From positions 1 through 64,000 of the forward strand of contig NZ_QDAE01000005.1 of assembly GCF_003075455.1 (NCBI RefSeq): a DNA stretch of 64,000 nucleotides, read 5' to 3'. Within the stretch, counting starts at the first letter, position 1. Each line of letters opens with the position of its first letter. Below the pieces are notes generated by a model. It searched no databases. It was not told the DNA's origin and saw only the letters and a program-made list of their open reading frames with translations. Both the position numbers and the translations under genes were made by a program. Shown one piece after another: positions 35,726 to 43,756 of this stretch. The DNA comes from Arthrobacter sp. Bz4. GTDB lineage: Bacteria; Actinomycetota; Actinomycetes; Actinomycetales; Micrococcaceae.

Positions 35726-36433
35726 ATGGCAAAGCGCAGCAAAGCATATAAGGCGGCCGAAGCCAAGATCGAGGCAGACAAGCAGTACGCCCCGCTCGAA
35801 GCAGTAGTTCTGGCCAAGGAAACCAACCCCTCAACCTTCGACGCCACCGTCGAGGTAGCGTTCCGGTTGGGTGTTGACCCTCGCAAGGCTGACCAGATGG
35901 TCCGCGGCACGGTCAACCTCCCGCACGGCACCGGCAAGACCAAGCGCGTCCTGGTCTTCGCCACGGGCGAAAAGGCAGAAGCGGCAATTGCTGCAGGCGC
36001 CGACTTCGTTGGTTCCGACGACATGATCGAGAAGGTTGCAGCCGGCTGGGTCGATTTCGACGCCGCCGTCGCCACTCCTGACCTCATGGGCAAGGTTGGC
36101 CGTCTGGGTAAGGTGCTGGGTCCCCGTAACCTGATGCCAAACCCGAAGACCGGCACCGTAACCGCCGACGTCACGAAGGCTGTTACTGACATCAAGGGTG
36201 GCAAGATCGACTTCCGCGTCGACAAGCACTCCAACCTGCACTTCATCATCGGCAAAGTGTCGTTCGATGTGCAGAAGCTCGCCGAGAACTACGCGGTCGC
36301 TCTGGAAGAGGTGCTTCGTTTGAAGCCTTCAGCTTCCAAGGGTCGCTACATCCAGAAGGCCACGGTATCCACTACCTTCGGTCCAGGCATCACCGTTGAC
36401 CCAAGCGTCACCAAGGTTCTGGCCGACGCCTAG
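35726..36433 (+). CDS. rplA: 50S ribosomal protein L1
   Basis: The 235-residue L1 has [40 protein letters not shown] and [18 protein letters not shown]-like sequence. L1 builds the mobile L1 stalk and in many bacteria represses its own operon by binding a leader RNA. The 152-bp spacer from rplK could hold such a site, though I cannot prove one. A strong terminator follows the gene, so rplKA is separated from rplJL. Confidence 0.97.
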   Translation: MAKRSKAYKAAEAKIEADKQYAPLEAVVLAKETNPSTFDATVEVAFRLGVDPRKADQMVRGTVNLPHGTGKTKRVLVFATGEKAEAAIAAGADFVGSDDMIEKVAAGWVDFDAAVATPDLMGKVGRLGKVLGPRNLMPNPKTGTVTADVTKAVTDIKGGKIDFRVDKHSNLHFIIGKVSFDVQKLAENYAVALEEVLRLKPSASKGRYIQKATVSTTFGPGITVDPSVTKVLADA

Positions 36434-36475
36434 GCAGTTCGAACGCCGTCGGGCACAGTTTCTGAGCTAGACAGC

Positions 36476-36514
36476 CGAAGGGACGCAGCATAACGCTGCG
36501 TCCCTTCGTCGTTT
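36476..36514 (+). terminator. Intrinsic terminator after rplA
   Basis: Arms 36476-36489 and 36495-36508 form a perfect 14-bp stem (CGAAGGGACGCAGC) with a 5-nt loop. The tail reads TCGTTT. It is 42 bp beyond the rplA stop. Confidence 0.85.
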
Positions 36515-36582
36515 AACCGTCGATTTCAGTCGGTTTGGAATTAGTGATTGGCAGTTCTCAATCACTCGGTTAGACTTCCGAT

Positions 36583-37674
36583 ATGAAAACCACTGCCACC
36601 ACCATTGAAGTCCTTACCCGACCGGCGTCGCTCGACCATGCCGGCGGAGCCGACTTCGTCGCGGCAGCTGAGTTAAGCAACCTGGTTGAGCGGGTCCTCT
36701 GGGGCAACGACGACCACTACTACAGTCCACAGGCGCGGTACGAGTCCTCACAGCCGAACGACTACGAGGAACGTGTGATGTTCGTGGCGCGCGACGGCGT
36801 CGTCGTCGTCGGGAAAGCCGTCATCGACATTCCCCTCATCGATAACCTTGGCACGTGCTACGTCTTCGTCGCAGTCCATCCTGACTACCGCAGACAGGGC
36901 ATCGGCGCGCGGCTCTACCGTGCCCTGGAAGATCACGCGCGGGAGATCGGCAGAACGATCATCATGGCCTGGACCGACGAGCCCGCCGGATTCGATGCCA
37001 GTCCAGCTAATGTGATGGTCCCGGCAACGGGTGCGGGAGCCTTCCCGCGGCACTGCGCGACGACGGCGCTTGCCCTCCGTAACGGGTTCCAGCTGGCGCA
37101 GATCGATCGGTGTAGCGTCTTGCTCCTGGACAGGTCACTTCCGCGGGCCGACGCGCTGGCCCGGACCGCCCAGAAGACAGCAGGTCAGGATTATGAGCTG
37201 GTGCACTGGCGGGACCGCTGCCCCGAAGACCTCGTGGAGCAATACGCGCTGCTGCGCCAGACGATGAGCACGGATGTGCCGATGGGGGATCTGGACTGGG
37301 AAGAGGAAGTCTGGGATGCCGCACGGATCAGGGAAGGCGAAGACCGCCTGCTTCGCTCCGGTGGCCATTCGCTGGTCCGAGCGGTCCGGCATTGTCCCAC
37401 CGGACTGCTCGCAGGCCACACCATCCTGGAGTACCAGCCGGAGAAGCCGGAAGTGGTGTCCCAGGACGACACCCTGGTGTTGCGTAACCATCGAGGGCAT
37501 CGACTCGGTATGTGGTTGAAGGCAGCGAATTTGCTGTCCGTACCCTCCGTCTGGCCCGAGGCGCAGCGGGTCTACACCTGGAACGCCGAGGAAAATGCGC
37601 ACATGCTCGCGGTGAACGTGGAACTGGGTTTCGTGCCCGCGGGGTACACCGCCGCCTGGCAAAAGAAGGGTTGA
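36583..37674 (+). CDS. Tandem GNAT-family acetyltransferase
   Basis: This 363-residue protein has an N-terminal GNAT domain with VFVAVHPDYRRQGIGARLY (key RRQGIG). The C-terminal GNAT-like half has RNHRGHRLGMWLKAANL and ENAHMLAVNVELGFVP. The two-domain plan resembles MshD/Eis-like or antibiotic acetyltransferases, but the substrate is unknown. It sits between the rplKA and rplJL operons after its own promoter region. Codon use is like its neighbours, so recent transfer is not obvious. Confidence 0.82.
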   Translation: MKTTATTIEVLTRPASLDHAGGADFVAAAELSNLVERVLWGNDDHYYSPQARYESSQPNDYEERVMFVARDGVVVVGKAVIDIPLIDNLGTCYVFVAVHPDYRRQGIGARLYRALEDHAREIGRTIIMAWTDEPAGFDASPANVMVPATGAGAFPRHCATTALALRNGFQLAQIDRCSVLLLDRSLPRADALARTAQKTAGQDYELVHWRDRCPEDLVEQYALLRQTMSTDVPMGDLDWEEEVWDAARIREGEDRLLRSGGHSLVRAVRHCPTGLLAGHTILEYQPEKPEVVSQDDTLVLRNHRGHRLGMWLKAANLLSVPSVWPEAQRVYTWNAEENAHMLAVNVELGFVPAGYTAAWQKKG

Positions 37675-37684
37675 CGCTACGGAC

Positions 37685-37997
37685 AAAAGTGGCTGGGCTG
37701 CGTCCGGCGGCGCAGGAAAGTGGCTGGCCCGCGCCCGGCGGCGCAGGAAAGTGGCCGCCCTGCGGAAAAGTGGTGGCCCAACCGCTGTCCTGCGGGTGGG
37801 CCACTATTCCGGGGGAGGGCTGGCAGAAAAGTGGCTGCACCGCGTCCGGCCGGGTAGAAAAGTGGCTGCACCGCGTCCGGCCGGGTGGAAACGCGACTGC
37901 CCTTCGCTCGGCCGCGCAGAAAAGTGGCTGGACTGCGGAAAGTGGTGGCCCAACCGCTGCCCTGCGGGTGGGCCACTATTCCGGGGGAGGGCTGGCC
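37685..37997. repeat. Non-coding array of ~31-bp repeats with two 60-bp palindrome-bearing units
   Basis: Two repeat types alternate. Type A (~31 bp, starting AAAGTGGCTG) begins at 37685, 37717, 37748, 37827, 37858, 37889 and 37920; the copies at 37748 and 37920 are cut to 18-19 bp. Type B (37766-37826 and 37939-37997) starts AAAGTGGTGGCCCA and contains TGGGCCACTATTCCGGGG, giving an internal inverted repeat (37774-37780 with 37797-37803). The order A-A-a-B-A-A-A-a-B shows that a truncated A always precedes B. Overlapping open frames have no start signals and look like shadows of GC-rich repeats. Function is unknown. Confidence 0.85.
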
Positions 37998-38067
37998 ATC
38001 CGGGGTTCCAAACCGGGACGGAAACCCCGCGAGGGGCCAGGATTTGGTTACCCTCTGACCGGTGACG

Positions 38068-38305
38068 TACCCTTGAAGAACCAAAGACCGTCGGTCGATG
38101 CGTACCCCACCCTTTATCCACAGGTTTCCTGTGGCTTGCGGGCCGGGGCATGTGTCTGAAGGTTCCCGTCAAGGGCGGCCAGCGCAGGTGAACGAAGCTC
38201 CTCAGTACACACGGTAAAGCCGATGTACCGAAGCCCCGTGCATCTGCGCGGGGCGTTTTTTATTGGGGCAGTAAAAGCCGGCATCAATTCCCCGGAAGGA
38301 GGGTT
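38068..38305 (+). promoter_or_regulatory. Putative rplJ (L10) leader
   Basis: The 5' region of rplJ holds a weak promoter candidate: TTGGTT near 38044 and TACCCT at 38068-38073, 18 nt apart. A long leader with a terminator-like hairpin at 38233-38262 follows. Bacterial rplJL operons are often autoregulated by L10/L12 binding to the leader, and an Rfam L10 leader family exists for this. Whether this RNA matches it needs a covariance-model search. The stretch between the repeats (ending 37997) and here holds no gene. Confidence 0.5.
38233..38262 (+). terminator. Terminator-like hairpin 43 bp before rplJ
   Basis: GCCCCG (38233-38238) pairs with CGGGGC (38249-38254) and is followed by GTTTTTTATT. 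It is a good intrinsic-terminator shape directly in front of the rplJ ribosome-binding site. It can act as an attenuator for rplJL, or simply end transcription from upstream. Confidence 0.7.
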
Positions 38306-38914
38306 ATGGCAACCGCAATCAAGGTAAGCGCAGTTGAGGAAATCGTCACTGATTTCAAAGACTCAAATGCTGCAGTCCTAACCGAATACCGCGGGCTCAC
38401 CGTTGCACAGCTCAAGGAACTGCGCCGATCACTCGGCCAGGACACCAAGTACGCTGTCGTCAAAAACACCCTGACGGGCATTGCAGCCAAGGAAGCCGGC
38501 ATCGACGCGTTCGATAGCCAGCTCGCCGGACCCACTGCAATCGCCTTCATCAAGGGTGACGCTATTGCAGCGGCAAAGAGCCTGACGGATTTCGCGAAGT
38601 CCAACCCACAGCTCATCATCAAGACTGGTGTTTTCGAGGGCCGAGCCCTTGACGCCGCCGGTGTAAAGGCTCTCGCTGCTCTCGAGTCGCGTGAACTTCA
38701 GCTGGCCCGCGTTGCCGGAGTGCTGCAAGCACCCATGGCAGCACTCGCCCGCACCATTGATGCATTGCGCATCAAGCAAGAGGAGGAAAGTGGAGCGCCT
38801 GCAGCAGCAGAGACGCCAGCCGCCGACGCTCCTGCTGCAGAGGAAGCAGCTGCACCAGCAGCAGCCGAGTCAGAGGCCGCTCCCGAAGCTGCCGCAGCGC
38901 CTGAAGAGAAGTAA
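38306..38914 (+). CDS. rplJ: 50S ribosomal protein L10
   Basis: The 202-residue L10 has the N-terminal rRNA-binding domain (AVLTEYRGLTVAQLKELRRSL, YAVVKNTLTGIAA). It then has a C-terminal helix that anchors L7/L12 dimers, extended by an Ala/Glu/Pro tail typical of high-GC Gram-positives. The ATG at 38306 has a GGAAGGAGGG site. rplL follows 78 bp later. Confidence 0.97.
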   Translation: MATAIKVSAVEEIVTDFKDSNAAVLTEYRGLTVAQLKELRRSLGQDTKYAVVKNTLTGIAAKEAGIDAFDSQLAGPTAIAFIKGDAIAAAKSLTDFAKSNPQLIIKTGVFEGRALDAAGVKALAALESRELQLARVAGVLQAPMAALARTIDALRIKQEEESGAPAAAETPAADAPAAEEAAAPAAAESEAAPEAAAAPEEK

Positions 38915-38992
38915 TTTTCTTCATCCACCAAACTCCGGTACCGAGCGTCGAACCCGATGCCAGGCACCACTATAGGAAGGAAGGCTCTCGCC

Positions 38993-39373
38993 ATGGCGAA
39001 GCTCACCAACGAAGAGCTCATTGAAGCTTTCAAGGAACTGACCATTATCGAACTCTCCGAGTTCGTTACGCTGTTCGAAGAGACCTTCGACGTCACCGCA
39101 GCTGCAGTTGCAGTTGCAGGCCCCGCCGGTGGCGGCGCAGGCGAAGCTGCTGAAGAGGAGAAGGATTCCTTCGACGTTATCCTCGAAGCAGCAGGCGACA
39201 AGAAGATCGCAGTGATCAAGGAAGTACGCGCACTGACTTCCCTGGGTCTGAAGGAAGCCAAGGACGTTGTCGACAGCGCCCCGAAGGCTGTGCTGGAAGG
39301 CGCAACCAAGGAAGCTGCCGAGAAGGCCAAGGAATCCCTCGAGGCCGCTGGCGCGACGGTAACCCTGAAGTAG
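38993..39373 (+). CDS. rplL: 50S ribosomal protein L7/L12
   Basis: The 126-residue protein has the dimerisation domain ([21 protein letters not shown], key LIEAFKELT), an Ala/Gly hinge, and the factor-binding domain with [21 protein letters not shown] and [16 protein letters not shown] used the ATG at 38993 with AGGAAGG upstream. A bidirectional terminator follows. Confidence 0.97.
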   Translation: MAKLTNEELIEAFKELTIIELSEFVTLFEETFDVTAAAVAVAGPAGGGAGEAAEEEKDSFDVILEAAGDKKIAVIKEVRALTSLGLKEAKDVVDSAPKAVLEGATKEAAEKAKESLEAAGATVTLK

Positions 39374-39389
39374 TCTTTTCTGGTTTACG

Positions 39390-39424
39390 AAAAAACCCCT
39401 GACTCATGGAGTCAGGGGTTTTTT
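39390..39424. terminator. Bidirectional intrinsic terminator between rplL and the thiolase
   Basis: The perfect 15-bp inverted repeat has arms 39390-39404 (AAAAAACCCCTGACT) and 39410-39424 and a 5-nt loop. Because the arms end in A6/T6, a U-tract is produced on both strands. It therefore stops rplL from the left and the thiolase gene from the right. Confidence 0.93.
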
Positions 39425-39435
39425 CATGTCACGGC

Positions 39436-40639
39436 TCAGTCGCGGTAGAGGAGCAGGGCTTCTCCCTGCCCGCCGCCGCCGCACAATGAAACGGCCGCCT
39501 TGCCGGTACCCCGACGGGCGAGCTCGTGCGCAGCATGCAGGGCCAGGCGGGCGCCCGAGGCACCGATGGGGTGCCCCAACGCAATGGCCCCACCGTGGAT
39601 GTTGGTCTTCTCCAGCGGGTAGTCCAGATCCTTGAGCGACTGGCACGCCACCGAGCCAAAGGCCTCGTTGATTTCCACGAAGTCCAGCTCCGAGGTTTGC
39701 CAGCCAGCGCGCCCCAACGCCTGCTCAATCGCCCGCGATGGCTGCGAGTGCAACGAGTTGTCGGGTCCGGCCACCTGGCCAGGCTGCCCCACCACCGCGA
39801 GGACGGTGAGCGAATTCTCCTCGGCGTAAGCCCGCGTTGTCAGGACAAGCGCTGCTGCACCGTCTGACAGTGGTGACGAATTACCTGCTGTGATGGTGCC
39901 GGCTTGATCAAACGCTGGCCGCAGTCCCGCGAGGGACTCGACTGTCGTCGTCGGGCGAATCCCCTCATCCCGGCTCAGGACCACCGGGTCACCCTTTCGC
40001 TGGGGGACCGAGACCGGCACAATTTCGACGTCGAACACACCGGATTCCATTGCTGCCGCAGCGCGCTGATGTGAAGCGGCGGCGACGGCGTCCTGCTCGT
40101 CCCGATTGATGCCCAAGCCGGTGTTGCCGCGCTCGGTAGAGGCGCCCATCGACTCGTTGTCGAACGCGTCGGTCAGGCCGTCGTTGGCCACCGAGTCGAT
40201 CGCCTGAATGTTGCCGTAGGTCCAGCCCTGGCGGGATCCCGGCCAGCAGGTGGGGCCCACGGGTCATGGATTCCTGGCCCCCGGCAACCACCACTGTCGC
40301 CTCGCCGCTGCGGATCAGTCGGGCTGCGTCGATGACAGCCGTCAGGCCGGAGAGGCAGACCTTGTTGATGGTGACCGTTGGGACATCCCAGCCGATCCCT
40401 GCTTTCAATGCGGTCTGTCGTGCAGGATTCTGGCCGCAGCCCGCCTGGATGACGTGGCCCATGATGACGGCCCCCACTGTGCCGGCGTCGACCCCAGCCT
40501 TGTCCAGTGCACCGGCAACCGCCAGGGCTCCCAGATCAACAGCGGTAAAGGAGGACAGCTGGCCGTTCAGGCGGCCCTGAGGGGTCCGGGCACCTCCGAC
40601 AATAACGACGTCGGCGGGTGACTTTTCTGCAGTGTTCAT
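39436..40639 (-). pseudogene. Acetyl-CoA acetyltransferase (thiolase) split by a single-base frameshift
   Basis: Reading on the minus strand, the first frame encodes residues 1 to about 134 ([10 protein letters not shown], catalytic C95 in [22 protein letters not shown]). The homology then continues in another frame ([39 protein letters not shown]) to the end. The two join if one base is removed from the GGG at 40238-40240 (minus strand), where GCCGGGATCC would become GCCGGATCC. All catalytic motifs are otherwise intact. This is either a recent inactivation, a phase-variable tract, or a sequencing error in a G run. The intact product would make acetoacetyl-CoA or degrade 3-ketoacyl-CoA. It ends at the shared terminator with rplL. 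Confidence 0.88.
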
Positions 40640-40707
40640 CGAGGGGAACGCTCACTTTCGTCTTTGAAGCAGTTGCAGACAAGGCTACTCCCTCCTCCCC
40701 AGCTCAG

Positions 40708-41304
40708 CTAGTGAGCATTAACTGAAATGGAGTGCCGGTGTCGTGACAACGAGGAAGCGAGGACCACCCCGGCCGCCAAGGAGCCGGCACCGCCGGCAGC
40801 CATGTCAGCCAGCGTGTCTTCATAGCCCACATTGATCTCCTTGGTGATGTACTCGTTTCCAGCCCACTCAGCAAACTCCCACACCACACTGAGGCCCAGA
40901 CCGAGCGTGAGGGTGATGATCGCGACTCCCGTTCCGGCCCGTCGGGTCGGCTCGGGCCGAGGCACGTACCGCATCCGCAACAGCAGCAGGTAGGCGATGG
41001 GTGCGATTGCCGCTGTGGCGAGCGTATGGATGACAAGATCCCACCAGGAGATCAGCTCGTACAGATCCACGACGGCGCTCCACGCGGCCACCAGCAGAGC
41101 GAGACCGTAGACGGTATCGATCCTCGGATCAACCCGGACCATCCTCGACACGAGGACTCCACCGAGCACCAGGAAAAGTACTGCAAACTCGACCGGCCCC
41201 CACCAGAGCAGCACGACAATGACGCTGAGCAGAGCGGCCCCGCGGACCGCGTCAGCCATCACCGCCCAGGGGGTTGCCGGAGGTCGAAGTAAATCGTCGA
41301 TCAT
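40708..41304 (-). CDS. Multi-pass membrane protein (YjdF/DUF2238-like)
   Basis: The 198-residue protein has about six hydrophobic segments. It contains WDLVIHT, SVVWEFAEW and GYEDTLADMAAGGAGSLAAG, reminiscent of DUF2238/YjdF and, more loosely, VanZ-like proteins. The function of these families is unknown. I used the ATG at 41304 rather than the GTG three codons earlier. It is divergent from the glycosyltransferase, 24 bp apart, so the two may share a control region. Confidence 0.75.
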   Translation of the reverse strand: MIDDLLRPPATPWAVMADAVRGAALLSVIVVLLWWGPVEFAVLFLVLGGVLVSRMVRVDPRIDTVYGLALLVAAWSAVVDLYELISWWDLVIHTLATAAIAPIAYLLLLRMRYVPRPEPTRRAGTGVAIITLTLGLGLSVVWEFAEWAGNEYITKEINVGYEDTLADMAAGGAGSLAAGVVLASSLSRHRHSISVNAH

Positions 41305-41328
41305 GTAAAACACCCTAGTATCAAAGGC

Positions 41329-42087
41329 ATGCTCCCTACGCTCTCAGTGGTCATTCCGTGCCGGAACGACGGCGAGCTCCTCTCGGTTTGCCTTGACGCC
41401 CTCGCCGCCCAGACCTATCAGCCGCTGGAGGTGCTCGTTGTCGACAACGGCTCCACCGACCTCACGGCCGCGATCGCCGAGGCCCACGGTGCGCTGGTGG
41501 TCACCGAGCCCCGGGTGGGCATTGGCGCGGCTGCCGCTGCCGGCTACAACCAGGCCCAGGGCGCTGTCATCGTGCGGTGCGACGCCGATTCAGTGCCCTC
41601 CGACGACTGGCTGGAGAAGATTGCCGCCCGCTTCGCCGCCGACGTCGGGCTGGCGGCGCTGACCGGGCCCGGCCAGTTCTACGGTGTATCCCGGCTGCGG
41701 GCCGCCACAGCAGATTTGCTGTACATGCGGGCCTATTTTCTCCTCATGGGCGCGGCCATGGCGCGCTGGCCGCTGTTCGGTTCCAATATGGCGATACGCA
41801 CCGAGGTGTGGGAGGCGGTGCAGTCCCGGGTGCATTCAACCGATCCCGAGGTGCACGACGACGTCGACCTCGCGTTTGCGCTGGATCCCGGCCACCGGAC
41901 GGCGTGTGACTTTTCCTTGCGGGTCGGGATCTCACCTCGTGCGCTGGTGGGGGGAGCCGACCTGCGACGTCGTGTCACCCGTGCCTTTCACACCATTGCA
42001 TTGCACTGGAGCATCGCACCACCGTGGGAGCGCTGGGCCAATCACCTAAAGCCGGCTACCCGACGGCGGTATCACTCAGCGGGGTAG
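41329..42087 (+). CDS. Family 2 glycosyltransferase, possibly acting on the C50 carotenoid
   Basis: The 252-residue GT-A enzyme has LSVVIPCRNDGE, VLVVDNGSTD, a DAD-type motif in VRCDADSVPSDDW, and FGSNMAIRTEVW. One membrane-associated segment lies near residues 140-150. In Corynebacterium a GT2-like enzyme, CrtX, glucosylates decaprenoxanthin; this gene next to the crt operon may do the same. That is inference from position. It overlaps the convergent idi gene by 16 bp. Confidence 0.82.
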   Translation: MLPTLSVVIPCRNDGELLSVCLDALAAQTYQPLEVLVVDNGSTDLTAAIAEAHGALVVTEPRVGIGAAAAAGYNQAQGAVIVRCDADSVPSDDWLEKIAARFAADVGLAALTGPGQFYGVSRLRAATADLLYMRAYFLLMGAAMARWPLFGSNMAIRTEVWEAVQSRVHSTDPEVHDDVDLAFALDPGHRTACDFSLRVGISPRALVGGADLRRRVTRAFHTIALHWSIAPPWERWANHLKPATRRRYHSAG

Positions 42088-42620
42088 AGCCGCGGAAGCT
42101 GGAGCGTCAGCCAGGGGCTGAAGGCCCAGGGGGTGAGACGGACCGCTTCCACGAGCTGGCGGGGTTCAACCCACTCCCACTGGCAGACCTCCGATGCCCG
42201 CGGGGAAGGTTGCCCGCTGCAACGGGCGGTGTAGACGGGGCAAATCTCGTTCTCCACCACTCCCGAAAAGTCCACTGCCCGGTATCTGAAGTCCGGCAGG
42301 GCGGGGGTCAGGTCAGTGACGGTGATTCCCAGCTCATAGTCGGCACGCCGCGCAATCGCATCCACCGTGGACTCTCCCGGACCGGGATGCCCGCAGAACG
42401 AATTGGTCCAGACGCCCGGCCACGTGCGTTTGGAGAGCGCCCGGCGGGTGACGAGAATCCGGCCGTCGGCGTCGAAGACATGGGCGGAAAAGGCGAGGTG
42501 CAGCGGAGTTGACGTGTGGTGCACCTCGGCCTTCTCCTGCGTCCCGGTGGGGGTGCCGTCGTCGTCCACCAGGACGACAAGTTCCGCACTGGAGCGGGGA
42601 CTGCCTTCTGCTACAAACAC
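42072..42620 (-). CDS. idi: Isopentenyl-diphosphate delta-isomerase, type 1
   Basis: Idi interconverts IPP and DMAPP, feeding the GGPP synthase encoded divergently. The 182-residue nudix-fold protein has the catalytic cysteine in NSFCGHPGPGES and the acidic ENEICPVY motif. The start is GTG at 42620. It is separated from crtE by only 41 bp, so its promoter must overlap crtE's control region. Its 3' end overlaps the GT2 gene. Confidence 0.93.
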   Translation of the reverse strand: MFVAEGSPRSSAELVVLVDDDGTPTGTQEKAEVHHTSTPLHLAFSAHVFDADGRILVTRRALSKRTWPGVWTNSFCGHPGPGESTVDAIARRADYELGITVTDLTPALPDFRYRAVDFSGVVENEICPVYTARCSGQPSPRASEVCQWEWVEPRQLVEAVRLTPWAFSPWLTLQLPRLYPAE

Positions 42621-42622
42621 TG

Positions 42623-42661
42623 TCTGACCGCTCTCTGACCTGAGTCGTTTAGCATAAAAAT
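42623..42661 (+). promoter_or_regulatory. crtE control region: TAGCAT -10 and an 11-bp-spaced direct repeat
   Basis: TAGCAT (42650-42655) fits the actinobacterial TANNNT -10 element. It lies six bases before the GTG at 42662, so the crt message could be leaderless. A TCTGACC heptamer occurs at 42623-42629 and again at 42634-42640, one helical turn apart, upstream of the -10. No -35 is convincing. The direct repeat is a candidate binding site for a regulator that could control idi too. Confidence 0.4.
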
Positions 42662-43750
42662 GTGGGGTCAGTGTTTACTTTACCTATGGACATGGAAACC
42701 TTGCTGGTTGACTCCCGCGGCTTGGAGCAGGTGGAAAGTGTCCTCGCCAAGAGCTTCGCCCGCTCGAAGGCCCGTGCCGCGACCCTTGGACCCACCTATC
42801 ACCACCTGTGGGAAACCCTCGAGAACTGCGCAGCCGGTGGTAAACGATTCCGGCCGCGCATGGTCATGACAGCCTACGATTGCCTGGCGGGAACCGACCG
42901 TGCCACCGCGGCCATGGTGGCGGCGTCCTTCGAAATGCTCCACACAGCCCTGATCGTTCACGACGACGTCATCGACCGCGACTTCGTCAGGCGGGGAATC
43001 CCCAACGTTTCGGGCACATACCGTCAGCTCGCGGAAAACGCCGGTCTCGCGCCCGACGACGCAGCGCACCGTGGGCTCTCCATGGGGGTCATTGCCGGGG
43101 ACCTGGCCCTCTCCAGCGCGCACCGCCTCCTTGACGGCGTCCGCACCGACCCCGCCACCCGGGAACGGCTCGGCTGGCTCCTGGACGACGCAGTGTTCGC
43201 CTCAGCAGCAGGGGAGCTACTCGACGTCGACGCCTCAACCTCCAACACGACCTCGTCTGAGGACACCCTTCAGATGGCGCGCCTGAAGACGGCGGTCTAT
43301 TCCTTCGAGAGCCCGCTCAAAGCCGGCGCTGTCCTGGCTGGCGCTGATGAAACCATCATCGATTCGCTCGGTGACTTCGGCAGGGATGTGGGGATCGCCT
43401 ACCAGGTCGCCGACGATATTCTCGGGGTCTTCGGTGACGAGAAAACCACCGGCAAGACCACCTGGGGAGACCTGCGGGAGGGCAAACGGACAGCACTGAT
43501 CTCCTACGTTGCCCAGCGGGCCGAGTGGGAAGAGGTTTCCTCACTGATCGGATCGTCCGAGCTTTCAGCTGCCGGGGCCGAAAAGATCCGCGGCGTCCTG
43601 CGGACCTGCGGGGCCCTGGATCATGCGGTGGCTCTGGCGACCGAATATGCGCAGCGGGCGCAGGTCCATCTGGAGGCCGGCCATATCCCTGCCGAACTAC
43701 GTCAGGGTCTGAGCCCCGTGGCCACTGCCGTCCTGGCGAGGGTGCGGTAG
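42662..43750 (+). CDS. crtE: Geranylgeranyl diphosphate synthase (CrtE/IdsA type)
   Basis: This 362-residue trans-prenyltransferase has the first Asp-rich motif HDDVIDRD, GGKRFRPRM near the N-terminus, and the second Asp-rich region VADDILG, with GDLREGKRTALI behind it. It condenses IPP onto short allylic diphosphates to give GGPP for phytoene. The GTG at 42662 is favoured by the -10 spacing. ATGs at 42686 and 42692 are alternatives, and a clear ribosome-binding site is missing for all three. It is the first gene of the crt operon. Confidence 0.93.
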   Translation: MGSVFTLPMDMETLLVDSRGLEQVESVLAKSFARSKARAATLGPTYHHLWETLENCAAGGKRFRPRMVMTAYDCLAGTDRATAAMVAASFEMLHTALIVHDDVIDRDFVRRGIPNVSGTYRQLAENAGLAPDDAAHRGLSMGVIAGDLALSSAHRLLDGVRTDPATRERLGWLLDDAVFASAAGELLDVDASTSNTTSSEDTLQMARLKTAVYSFESPLKAGAVLAGADETIIDSLGDFGRDVGIAYQVADDILGVFGDEKTTGKTTWGDLREGKRTALISYVAQRAEWEEVSSLIGSSELSAAGAEKIRGVLRTCGALDHAVALATEYAQRAQVHLEAGHIPAELRQGLSPVATAVLARVR

Positions 43751-43756
43751 CTTCTC

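Noticed and set aside
37685-37997. CRISPR array
   Set aside because: Repeats are contiguous with no unique spacers, and no cas genes are in the window.
37512-38159. Long forward and reverse frames across the repeat array
   Set aside because: They come from the GC-rich repeats, begin inside the GNAT gene and have no start signal; the repeats also shift frame between units.
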